The position numbers were made by a program, and so were the translations under genes. Positions 44,431 through 56,000 of a stretch of 64,000 nt of DNA are shown here, one piece after another; within the stretch, counting starts at the first letter, position 1, and the number at the start of each line of letters is the position of its first letter. Location of the stretch: positions 62,001 through 126,000 of the forward strand of contig JAQSEB010000042.1 in assembly GCA_030063045.1 (NCBI GenBank). Reading direction: 5' to 3'. This stretch comes from Pratylenchus scribneri. Lineage: Eukaryota > Nematoda > Chromadorea > Rhabditida > Pratylenchidae. The notes beneath the pieces are model-generated. The model saw only the letters and a program-made list of their open reading frames with translations, ran no database searches and had not been told where the DNA came from.

Positions 44431-44559
44431 TGTAATTAAAAAGGAAGATTAATTATGGTTTATTGTAGTGTATAGTTTTTATGGTTTCGATATTCAAAAT
44501 CGATAAATTATAAAAAAATTAATTTTAAATTTTTAGCTCAAAATAGCTGAAAATGACGC

Positions 44560-44640
44560 GTCTTGATGTAATCTATCGATTGTGTATATGTTTTTGGGGC
44601 TAGGGCAAACCATTAAACCATTATAATCTTATTAAAATCT
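44560..44640. repeat. Single-arm foldback remnant
   Basis: GACGCGTCTTGATGTAATCT, followed by ATCGATTGTGTATATG and GGGGCTAGGGCAAACCATT, matches one arm and flank of the element at position 1-195, without the opposite arm. Confidence 0.5.
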
Positions 44641-44736
44641 TTTCGACATTTTCAATACTCTATTCGATATTTTCAATGTTTGTTAATGCATCAAATTTGA
44701 TGATGAAATAAATTAATTTATTTGTTCATTGTACAA

Positions 44737-45914
44737 TTCAAAACAATGACAAATGAAACATTGCTGGAGGCACAATTGAAACCATATTTTGATGTTGAAG
44801 ATGATGAAAATCATACATTTGATAGTATAGAAGGCATGGAAGCGAATTGTGAATTGAAATGAGGAAGGTGGAAAACACGTGTACTTTGTCCAGAAAAGGT
44901 CGAGAAATTGAAGCGAGCATTCATGGATATTTATTTGGCCCAAGTGAAGAAGCAAAGATGGAATTCGAATTCATCATTTTGGCATAAAAATGGACAAATC
45001 ACAGAAGGTAAATAAATTTTTAATTAATAATATTTAAATTTTATTATATAATTAATTATGCATTATAAAAATGAAAAATTTCATATGAATATTTCATTTT
45101 AATATTTGAGGATATTTGCTGTCCATTCCATAGTCAATATATAACTGTCGCTATGAAAGTCTTTAATTTGATGATAATTTTGGAAGGAAGTACCTCTAAC
45201 GGAAAAAATTAGTCAATCCACAGAGAATTAAGAATTACATTTATTTCAGTAATTTCTCCATGGTCGATTTAATTTATAAAAGTTCAATTTCGCCCGAAAG
45301 TAGGATAATATATGCTTTTTAAAATACAATCTACTTTCTGGTTAATTTTTTATTAGCTTTAGCTATTTAAAATCGAACACTTGAGTACTGGGTATGTCAA
45401 TGACAACTGACAACTATCCCAAATCTCTGTATTCTCTATATTTAATAAGTAATAATGAATTTCCAATATTAAAACTGGAAATGTTATACAAATGGTCAAA
45501 TTTTTTCGAATTTATAATTTTTTTGTTATTTTTATTTTAAAAATAAATTTAATTTTTCTTAAATTCTCTATAGATGAGATTGATGCCATATTTGTGGTGC
45601 CATACAATTGTGACTCACTTCACATGGCATTCAACATTTCCAGAGCATTTCTCATTTCACATTTCATCATTTTGGCCATTTTCTTCCGCTCCCTACCATA
45701 TTTCGCCTGGCTCGATTACGCCACACGATGTCCCATAAAATGCTATATTACAAGGAGTAATCCAATGTCCGAAGAACTATGCGAACATTGTCCACTACGA
45801 AAGAATCAAATAAAAAAGACTGCTGATGAATCAGCAGAAGAGAACTCTGACGGACCATCTTTTCGCACTACTTTGGCCTATTGCTTAAATGGACCCAAAA
45901 AGATGTACAACTAA
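44737..45914 (+). pseudogene. Partial copy of the four-TM gene's last two exons
   Basis: Nearly identical to exons 48010-48280 and 48867-49105. Three differences matter. The acceptor before the first exon reads CAA (44734-44736) where the intact gene has CAG. Codon 39 counting from the in-frame ATG 44746 is TGA (44860-44862) where the other copy has CGA. On the other hand, its last exon (45574-45914) stays open 35 codons further than the intact gene's (KKTADESAEENSDG and FRTTLAYCLNGPKKM). It is therefore a 3' partial duplication that is dead in its first exon. Confidence 0.8.
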
Positions 45915-46713
45915 ATGAAATACAAACTAATTTTGTCAAAATAGAATTGCATACTTGTTGTATTGTTCCTTTATGAAATTGATTTCATTCTAATTTTTCA
46001 TTTCATTATTCAATTTTTTTTGTATCGTATAAATTGGATTTCATAATTAGTATTACTTTAAAAATTCATTCGAACTTAGAATTAATTTTTTTATAATTTT
46101 TTTTAAATTTAAATTCATTGTTTTGATGAATTCGTCATTTTGGCATTTACTTTTTGGATGACGCCGTAAGCAAAGCATTACCATTCTTATTTTCATCCGT
46201 ATTTCAGTGCCATTGATGAGAGGTCCCTTCAGTTTCCAGAGGCTAATAAACATAGTCCTTTCCAATTTTTCTCTCTCTCTAGCAACTAGCATAGAGGTGG
46301 AAGTAAAGTATGGCCAAAACAGTTGTCCTTAAAATCAATGAAGCAAATAGAGTGAGGGAATGTTTCATTCTTGGCAAATAACGTCATTCTCAAATTTTAT
46401 CCAATACCAAAATAAAAACAATTTTTTAGTAAAAGGAAATTTTACTAATTTCTAACGGTGAAATAAATAAATTACACATATATATTTTTGGGCCTGATTT
46501 TAATAGGTCCCCTTTTTGTTGTTTTTTGGTTACCCAATTTGTATTTATACTTTTCTCACATTAAAATTTTAAAGCCCAAGTTTTTTTAAACAATGAAATA
46601 CTATAAAATTTTACGAAAAATTTTCAAATCGAGAAATAATCAATTTTGAAGCCATACAGTCTCAAAAATATTACTCCATAATTTTACTATCACGAATTTC
46701 CAAAAAAGGCGCC
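45915..46713. other. Intergenic, no gene seen
   Basis: AT-rich spacer; nothing recognisable. The minus-strand 79-codon frame at 46053 lacks any domain. Confidence 0.45.
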
Positions 46714-49105
46714 ATGGAAAACAATCAACAGGATGTGCCAAAGCCACACATATTTTTCTGTTCTGTGGAGAAATTTGAGGTGACAATATATTATATTATA
46801 TTAATATTAATATAATATAAAATATTACATCTCTAGGTTGCTGTTAAAATCGCATTTATATTTGGACTAATATTTAGCGTATTCAACATACTCCTATTTT
46901 GCATTTATGCGGTATGTTAATTGATATTACTGACCAAATTATCGCCATTTAGAAATTTATCGCATTTCTCTTATTTATGTGCTCTGTTTTAATATATTTG
47001 CCTCTATTGAGAGTCATTCAAAAAGCACAATATTTGGGTAGGAATGAAGATGGAACAATTGATCAACGCTCATTTCGTCCGTGTTATCTGAATTTTTCGC
47101 TATTTATTATGGTTGGCATTTATAGAGCTATAACTATAAAGATATCCATAAATTTTGTTACTATTTTGAATTGGCTACAATTTAAAATTGATTAAAATTC
47201 AAAATTTAATAATTAAATAATTTATAATTTGAAGGGTCTTACTATTGCATTATTTGCTTTCCAAACGGGATATTTAATATATGAATTACGACGAACACCA
47301 TGTGAAGCAAGAAGCCAATGTCCTGAATGGTCAAGCCGATGCCAGACAAATTTTGCCCAAATCTTGACTTTCGATCTTGATAGTGAGTAAAATATAATAT
47401 AAATTTAAAAAAATTTTAATTTTTATTTAATAAATTAAATCTTTTAAATTTTATATTTGTTAAATAAAATTAAGAAATAAAAATATCATTATTAGAGCCA
47501 AGACCAAGATGTTACAAAAGTGGCTACTCATACCCAAATGAGGGTGTCATTGAGCGTGTTTTTGAAGAGCCAAATAAACTTCGTTCTTTGAAATGCAAAA
47601 TATTGGAAATGGCTACAAATCGCACAAATGTTGTATGTTCATTATAAATTTTGTCAATTTGTTAAATATTTTTTTAAATTTTTCTTATATAAATTTATGT
47701 ATATCCTAGAGTTTAAGGGCTAAAGCTAAATTTTGATTAAGTTAAAATGGACATTAAAATTTTCCTGGGTTTAATTGTAAATTTCTTTTGATAGTTTTTT
47801 AATTAGCTACAAATTATTTTTGCTCAAAATCAATTCAATTTTAGAAAATCGATATAATTATAAAGTATAAACTGAAATTGAAAATTCTTAACAAAAGTAA
47901 AAACGGTAAAGCTATATTTTTCAAAACCATATGAATAAAAAATATAAAATTATAATGCATCAAATTAATTGATGAAATAAATTAATTTATTTATTTGTTC
48001 ATTGTACAGTTCAAAACAATGACAAATGAAACATTGCTGGAGGCACAATTGAAACCATATTTTGATGTTGAAGATGATGAAAATCATACATTTGAGAGCA
48101 TAGAAGACATGGAAGCGAATTGTGAATTGAAACGAGGAAGGTGGCAAACACGTGTACTTTGTCCAGAAAAGGTCGAGAAATTGAAGCGAGCATTCATGGA
48201 TATTTACTGGGCCCAAGTGAAGAAGCAAAGATGGAATTCGAATTCATCATTTTGGCATAAAAATGGACAAATCACAGAAGGTAAATAAAATTTTTAATCG
48301 AATAATATTTAAATTCCATTTTACAATTAATTATATGCATTATAAAAATTTCATATGAATTTTATTTCACCGCCTAATTTTTAAGATATTTGCTGTCCAT
48401 AGGCATTAGGCAATAATTGGTTAATTGTCCAGAATTAGCCAAGTCTTAAATTTGATAATTTTGGAAATCTCGGAATTCTAGGCCATCTTAAGAATTGAGA
48501 TTGACTTTTATTTTCAGTCGATTCGCCATGATAGATTAATAATAGTTTATGAAATTTAATTTCAGAAAGAAGTTAGATTATTAATTAAGTTTTTTTTTAA
48601 ATCAAAATTAATGCTGGTTAATTTTTATAACTTTAACTACTTCAATCTTCATTTAAAAAAATTGACCATGTCGAGTATGCCAATGCCAGCTATCCCAAGT
48701 GATTGTCTAAAAGTCTAAGTCTAAATGTCTAAATAAGTAATAATAATAACCAATTTACAATATTTTAATCATTATCTTTTTAAAATGGATAAATTCTTTT
48801 GAATTCCTTTAAAAAATTTTTATAATTTTATTTTAGAAATAAATTTATTTTTCTTAAATCCTCCAGATGAGATTGATGCCATCTTTGTGGTACCCTATAA
48901 TTGCCATTCACTCAACATGGCATTGAACATTTCCAGCACATTTCTTATTTCACATCTCGTCATTTTTGCCATTTTCTTCCGTTCCCTTCCATATTTCGCC
49001 TGGCTCGATTATGCCACTCAATGTCCGATTAAGTGCTACAATGATAAAATCCGTGTTAAATTGTGTGATGAGCTATGCGAACATTGTCCACTACGAATGA
49101 TGTAA
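46714..49105 (+). CDS. Four-transmembrane protein, nematode-type, unknown function
   Basis: Seven exons in phase: 46714-46779, 46837-46911, 46953-47111, 47235-47382, 47496-47632, 48010-48280 and 48867-49105, 364 residues. Membrane segments: VAVKIAFIFGLIFSVFNILL, KFIAFLLFMCSVLIYLPLL, a third spanning GLTIALFAFQTGYLIYEL, then a long loop with Cys residues (CEARSQCPEWSSRCQ and RCYKSGY) and a fourth, SSTFLISHLVIFAIFFRSL. After it comes a short Cys-rich tail (CPIKCYNDK, CEHCPLR). The paired Cys in the large loop recall an extracellular disulphide domain, but the family is not recognised. The stop TAA (49103-49105) falls in the middle of sequence that remains open and conserved with the 44.7-45.9 kb copy, so the C-terminus may be shortened. 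Confidence 0.65.
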
Positions 49106-50039
49106 ATGAAAGAGTCTGAGAATGAGAATCCAGAAGAGAAGAGCGATGGAACATCTTTTCGCTTAACATTGGCCAATTGCTTAGAAGGACCCAAAAAGAT
49201 GTCTAACAAAATGAAATTCAAGCTAATTTTGCCAAAATAGAATATCAAATTGCATGTCGCTTTATGAAATTTATTTTATTCTAATTTTTCATTTCATTAT
49301 TCAATTCACTCGTAGATCATTTTATTCGTATAATCCTAGATAATCTTTAAATCCAATCGATGAAATCCTCCAGACAAATATTGTTTATTATACCGCATAT
49401 TATATTAAATTAATGATATATCCGAATTCATTTAGAAAGTTTAAAACTCTTAATTTTTGATTAAGCCATCCAAATATTTACCAATTACCCATTGATTTAT
49501 ATTGGCAAATCCTAAAAAATATTCCTAAAATGTTTGGAATGTATTGATTAGAGAAAGAAGTAGTGAATTTTTAATTAGAAATTGGCAAAAATTTATGATT
49601 TAAAAAATAGCAAAATTGACCAAAATAAGCATTTTTGTTTCTTGGCCATAATATTTTGGCCCATCATATTTTATACAATAATTTTTATATCAATGTTCTA
49701 CAGAAAGAAATTTACCAAAATATGATAAAAATTTAAGAATTTATTGGTGAAATATTGAGCAGTATTATAAATTCAGGTATTCTTTAGTCCTATTCTAACT
49801 AACTGGTTTAATATTTTATTTAATTTATTAATTTCAATTTAATGATGAAAACTAAATTATTATCAAAATATATTCTTTAAAACGCAATTGGCTCCTAAAA
49901 TAGAAATAAAATGATGTGGAATTTGATTGAATAAATTTATTCATTATAGTATTCATTCTCTCTGGATTGAATATAATTTCACTGAAGGAAGAAATTCATT
50001 CAATTTTTTAGTCTCAATTTCTCAAACAAAAAATCGTAA
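49106..50039. other. Intergenic, probable promoter region
   Basis: The first 130 bp are remnant coding sequence (ESENENPEEKSDG) after the premature stop. The remainder is AT-rich with no gene seen. Confidence 0.5.
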
Positions 50040-53000
50040 ATGATCGTTTTATTCCTTTTTTATCTTTTTATCCATTTAAATGGAATAAAATGCAATGAAA
50101 TTAAAAATTTGACTACCAATTATGAAAATAAAATTGTGGCTACAAAAGGATCAGTTTGGAATGTTTCTCATACATTTTATCAATCCACATCGAATCAGAG
50201 GTGGTATGAAAAGAATCCGTGGGAGTGTTGGTTGCCACCGATTTCGGTGGTAAATCCCACATTTCCGTATGAAAAGAATATCCACGGATTTCCGTGGCAT
50301 ATCCCACCAATTTTCGGTGGTAAATCACACTCCTTTTTCCCACTTATGAAAAGAAAGTCCCACGTGGGATTTGCCACCGAAATCTGTGGCAAAATACACC
50401 GAAATTGTCCACCGCCTCTTCCTAGTGTGACATTTTTACCACGCTTTTTTGAAAAATCACTAAAAATCAGTAAATAAAGATAAAATTATGAAATAAATTG
50501 TATCTTATAGAAAAGACTCTCCTCTATTTTTCTTTAAAAAAATTTTAATTTTTTATTCATGTTTTATATTTTTAAAATATTTTTGAAAAACAATGTTGGG
50601 TTCACAAGAAAGCCTAGAGTTTTTTACATATATTTGTGAAAGAATTAAAATTTTTAAAAATCATTTCGAATTTTTATAGAATTTTAAAGAAAAATAGGTC
50701 TTAATTAATGGTAAACGCCACCGATTTCTCAGAGGGAGTGGTAAACACCACCGAAATTACTGTAGCAGGGGTGAAATGCCATCAAAATCTGTGTTTTTCT
50801 TTTCATAAAGGGAAACCACCTATATTCGTGGTGTTTCCATCCGATATACGTGGGGGTAAATACAAGTGTAATTTTCCACGGATTCTTTTCATACCACCTC
50901 AGAGGAGGAAACGAGCAAATACGCCACCTCGTCGCTCTCGATCTCGCTCTCCGTTGCGAACACCGGGACCGAATGATCAGCAACGAACTCCTCCACTACA
51001 ATTACAACTTGCAAATCCATTTGGTGTACTGCCATTTCAGCCACCACCGCCAATTGTTGGCCAGCCATTTATGCCTCAACCAATCGCTGGTGCGCAGCCT
51101 CCAATTGGAGGACAACCCGTTGGTCAAATGCCGGTAAGGCAATAAATAATAACTAGAGTTGGACTATTTCGGTTTTTAGACTCTTTCGCTTTTAAAACCC
51201 AGCTTTTCGGTTTTTGAAAATGTCGAGTTTCGATTTCTACTTTTCTCGATTTATTTTGCCCAAATTCCCATTTTAATTTTAAATTGCATCGAATTTCTAA
51301 AACCGAAACTGACTTTGGACGGTGCTACGTCGTTACCCCAAAAATGCAAAAAGGGTGTTACCCCAAAAATGCAAAAAGGGTGTTACCCCAAAAAGTGCAA
51401 AAACGGGCGTTACCCCAAAAAATGTAAAAACGGGCGTTCCCCCAAAAAATGCAAAAATCGAAATTTTCCTATAATTGCATTTTTATTATTTATATGCATG
51501 GAGTAACATAAAATATAAATTAAAATTAATAACCCAACAAAAAATTGTATCCAAAAATTTGTCATTGAAGTTTGAAGATGGTACCTTGCCAATATATTTT
51601 CGAGAAAAATTTTCCTTACAATAGCTCGGATTCGGTCTAAATATCACTCATTCGACAGAGCTAATATTAAAGGGTCCCTGTATATAGGTCGAAAATTTTC
51701 AAAAAATTTTTGTTTGGCCATATTATAAATCCATCAACGCAAATTTTTTCTACCTTTATCATTTCTAGAGCCCGGCGCGAAGGAAAATCCGGACCCGCGG
51801 ACCGGATTTTCGGCAATCCTAAAGAATCTGGGTCCCTAAATTTTTTAAATTTTTTTTGCCTAAAAATTCATTTTTAAAGGTAATCGGGCCGTAGAATTCA
51901 AAATTGATGTTAATTTTTTGATATCTTACCACCTTGGTAAAATACTGCCGACTTTTACCAAGAAAAAGCAAAGGGGGGACCAAGGGCATTTTTGCTGAAA
52001 ATTTTTATATGGCCAATATATAGCTCAATCGACGCAGTTCGATGAGAGGAATTGAATGGTACCACTTTTATAAGGTAATATTTTAATAAAAGCAAGTTAT
52101 GACCAAAAGAAATATTTGTCTTGGTAAGGGATTTAGACCTCTAACTTGCCAGTAATTAAATATACCCTATAAAAGTGATACCATTCGATTCCTCTCATCG
52201 AACTGCGTCGATTGAGCTATATATTGGCCATATAAAAATTTTCAGCGAAAATGCCCTTGGTCCCCCCTTTGCTTTTTCTTGTTAAAAATCGGCATTATCT
52301 TACCAAGATGGCAAGATATGGCAAAAAGGATGTCAGATTCGTATTTTACGATTTCGATTATACCTAAAAAACATATTTTGAGGAAAAAAATGAAAAATAA
52401 TTTTGGGACCCAGATTCTTTAGGATTGCCGGATTTTCGAACCGAAAAAATCCCGGGCCGGACCGGACCGGATAATCCGTACTAAATCCGGTCCGGAAATA
52501 ATCCGTACCTTAAAATTGTACGGATCCGGATACGGATTTCCGGATTTTCAAAAAAATTTTTTTCGCAGATATAAAGTAAAAAATAAATAAAATTTATTGC
52601 GATTAATTAAAATAAAAATGAAATCAAATTTATCGCGATAAAATAAAAACGAAATCAAATTAATTCAAATTAATATGAGCCAACTTCTGGAATACTTTTG
52701 TTAAGGAAAATTAACATTTCCGCTGTTTCTGGGTTCAAACTTGATCGGCGGTAATCATAAACATCTCTCGCCACACTGAATAATTGCTCACTCGGCACAC
52801 TTGTTGCAGGCGTTGAAAGAAAAATTTTCGCTATTTTGCCCAATCCAGGAAATTGGCACTCATTTTGCATCCACCATTCAAGTGGGCATGCCGTTTGTTT
52901 GATGGGTGGAATATTCACATATTTTTCTATCTCCGCATCCAAATCCGAAAGTCCTTTAGCCTGATGAATTGGATCTGAAATATAATTTTATTCAATAGCT

Positions 53001-56000
53001 TTTTCACAAAATTCTTATAAACTTTGTTGTTCTTGCACCAGATTAGCCACCGAATCCATAAAACAAGTGCGTTTTGCCGGCGGAGAATTTGCAGCATTCA
53101 ATTCAAATTCTTCTGTTTCAATATCCTCGGGAATTTCAGCCAATGGTGGTTCAAATTCTTCTCGATTTTCAGTTGATTCTTGTACCTCGCATTCGTCTTT
53201 CAACATTTTTGACACGCTAAAATTTTATTTTCTTTATGTATTTGATAAAAAATTCTTTAAACCTTGCTAGGAAAATTGCTTTATCAGATGCAAAATGATG
53301 CTTGAATCTGGGATCAAGAAACATTGAGACTGCATGCAATCTAAAAAATAATTATATGTTTTTAATAATATAGGATTTAAATTTACTTTTGATTTTCCAA
53401 TTCAAAAAATCTTTCTTTGATGCCATTTATTAAACGCTTCCTGACATCTTCTATCTCAATTATAACTTGATCATTATTCGAATCGCCTTCTTCAATTTCA
53501 ATATTTCTTGGAACTCTCAAATCCAATTTTGACAAATCATGAACCAGTGTTTTTGCATATGGAAATTGAACAGAAATTGTTGATTTGGAAAATAATAATG
53601 AAGCCTCTTCCACTGGTGTCAGTAGATCAATCAATGGTTGCAATAAAATCCATTCGCCTTTTGTCAATGTTAATTTCATGTCCATTTTGTCAAAGGCGAC
53701 TTTATTGATTGCATTTTTCTGTTCCACAAGGCGGCGGATCATAATTAAGCTGCTATTCCAACGGACGCTCATTTCCTGTTTTTTTTATTTATGAACTTAT
53801 TTAAAAAGTTTACCTACCTGCAAAAGTTTATGAGTGGGCAAATTCTCAGCAATTGCCAGTTCTAATTCTTCTAAAGCTTTGATTGAATATTTCACACGGG
53901 CAACAATTTTGCGACAATTTGCTAATAAAATATTATATTTTCGATATCATTTAAATAAAATACATACAAAATAGCCCACAAATTGCATCTTTTTTTTCAC
54001 CAAAACTGGTTTGGACTGCTCGATTGAGCATGTGGGCGGCGCAGACAGCATTTGAAATTGATTTTGGCAGATATTCGAAGCTGTAAAAAATAATTTGTAT
54101 TGAGTTTCATTATATTTTTCTTATCTTAATCATGTTCGATCCTTTGTCGGTCACAAATGCATGGGCTGATTTTTCGTCAATTTTCCAACTTTTCATCATT
54201 TCAGTTATTTTCTCAGCAATTGCTACGCCAGTATGCGATCCAGGAAAATGGCTTATTGAAAGTGTGAATGATTTTTTCTTCCATCGGGAGCTAATCCCAT
54301 GGGCCGTCAAACTAATTTATAAATTTATTTAAATATTCAAGCATTAAAAATAACCTGATAAAACTGTGATTTTCACTCCAAATATCCGAAGTGAATGAAA
54401 TGCCGCCAAATTGTTTCAATTCAATAAGGAGTTTGTTTCTTACCGCATCGTAGACCAGTGGAAGAGCATATCGTCGATAATGCGTTTCTTCTTTTAATTG
54501 CTCCGTCTTTTGATCGCAAATTGCTTTGAAGTAAGGGCTATTGATGAGATTAAATGGAAGATTTGATGTTGCGATGAGATTGATAACTTTTTTATCCAAT
54601 TTGGAAAGCATACCTAATTGTTGTTTACAACTAAACCGATTATTCGCAAAACAAACCGCTGCTTCTGACTACAAATGTATCAATTTTTGGATTTTCTTCT
54701 TTCTCTTTGTTTTGTCCCGAACTTGCCAATTTTTGATAATGCTCAAAATGTTCAGAATTTTTGTGTTTGGAACCCAAATGTGTTGTTAAGGATTTTATGC
54801 TTCCATGTGAAATCGCAAATTCATATTTCCTTTCATTGTTGTTTTTGCATTGAATGCATTCAGCTTTTTCTGCTGATAATTTGTTGAAAAGCCCAATTTT
54901 ATAAATAGGATTATTGTCGGACATAATTCTATTTATTCACTCTAAATGGATAGAAAATTTTAAATAAAAATTCAGATAATGAATTAAAATTAAAATAACA
55001 TTAAATTATTTCGAATTAAATAAATTATTCATCATTTTTATTATTTTCATCATCTACTTCTAGTATGTCGAGAGATTCGAAATTCTAAAAGAAGAAATGA
55101 ATAAGTATTTTATAAAATAAAAAATAAAAATATATTAAAGAAAGAATTAAAAAAAGAAATTATTAAATAAAGATTTTAAAGGAATTTTGGAATTTGGATC
55201 GTTTCAAAAAAAAATTATTCACAGAAATAGAATGAATGGTCCTTTTTACTAGCATTTGAAAAATCCGGAAATCCGGATGCAAAAAATCCGGACCCGCGGG
55301 CCGGATTTTCGTTTGGCTAAAATCCCGGGCCGGACCGGACCGGATAATCCGTACAAAAATCCGGCCCGGAAAAAATCCGGAAAATCAAAAAATGTACGGA
55401 TTTCGGACTCCGGGTCCGGATAATCCGTACGGACCCGGAATCCGCGCCGGGCTCTAATCATTTCGTTAAAATATAATTACCTTAAATCAAGTTATATTTT
55501 TATTTACCTTCGAAAGGTCCAAAAACAAATTTATTTTTTATAAAATTTTAAAGAAAATTGAAATTGAAATTTTGTTTAATTAATGTTTTTTATATTTTTC
55601 TGACAAAAAAGAATATTAAAATTAATTTATTTTATTAATTAATTCTATTTTTCATATATTTTTTTTATTTTTGCATTTTTGGGGTAACGCCCATTTTTGC
55701 ACTTTTTGGGGTAACGCCCATTTTTGCACTTTTTGGGGTAACGCCCATTTTTGCACTTTTTGGGGTAACGCCCATTTATTTTTGCATTTTTTGGGGGAAC
55801 GACCTACCACGCTTTGGACAACCCTGCTGCTGATGCCTATGTATTATTTTTTCCATAGTTAAACGAGATAATAGTCAATCTGGGAAGGCCATTACATTTG
55901 GAAAGCTCTAAGTTTCCTCTCTATATATAGTTTTTTTTTTTTATGCAATTAAGTTTTTAAAAAAAATAAATGCATGTCTTTAAATATTATTAACCAGAAT

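Larger units (their letters stand above)
51766..55456. mobile_element. Full-length hAT transposon, 8-bp target duplication
   Basis: Direct repeat ATCATTTC at 51758-51765 and 55457-55464. Perfect terminal inverted repeats of 14 bp, TAGAGCCCGGCGCG. Subterminal repeats of TCCGGACCCG and CCGGATTTTCG occur at both ends. It encodes a multi-exon transposase on the minus strand and is itself interrupted by a smaller element near its left end. Confidence 0.95.
51321..55811. mobile_element. Foldback element E, outermost of a triple nest
   Basis: Flanked by CTTTGGAC at 51313-51320 and 55812-55819. Ends GGTGCTACGTCGTTACCCC and (complement) CGTGGTAGGTCGTTCCCCC are similar inverted termini. Next inside are inverted tandem arrays of GTTACCCCAAAAA(G)TGCAAA units: 51335-51465, and the mirrored array at 55668-55800. 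The element would be about 0.8 kb without its insert, a hAT transposon. All of it lies in the second intron of the 50-64 kb gene. Confidence 0.78.

Noticed and set aside
46053..46292. Minus-strand 79-codon ORF
   Set aside because: Lys/Leu/Asn-rich chance translation of AT-rich DNA; no domain.
51315..51506. Lys/Cys/Asn repeat ORF (and 55671-55862 on the other side)
   Set aside because: Both are translations of the GTTACCCC arrays of element E.
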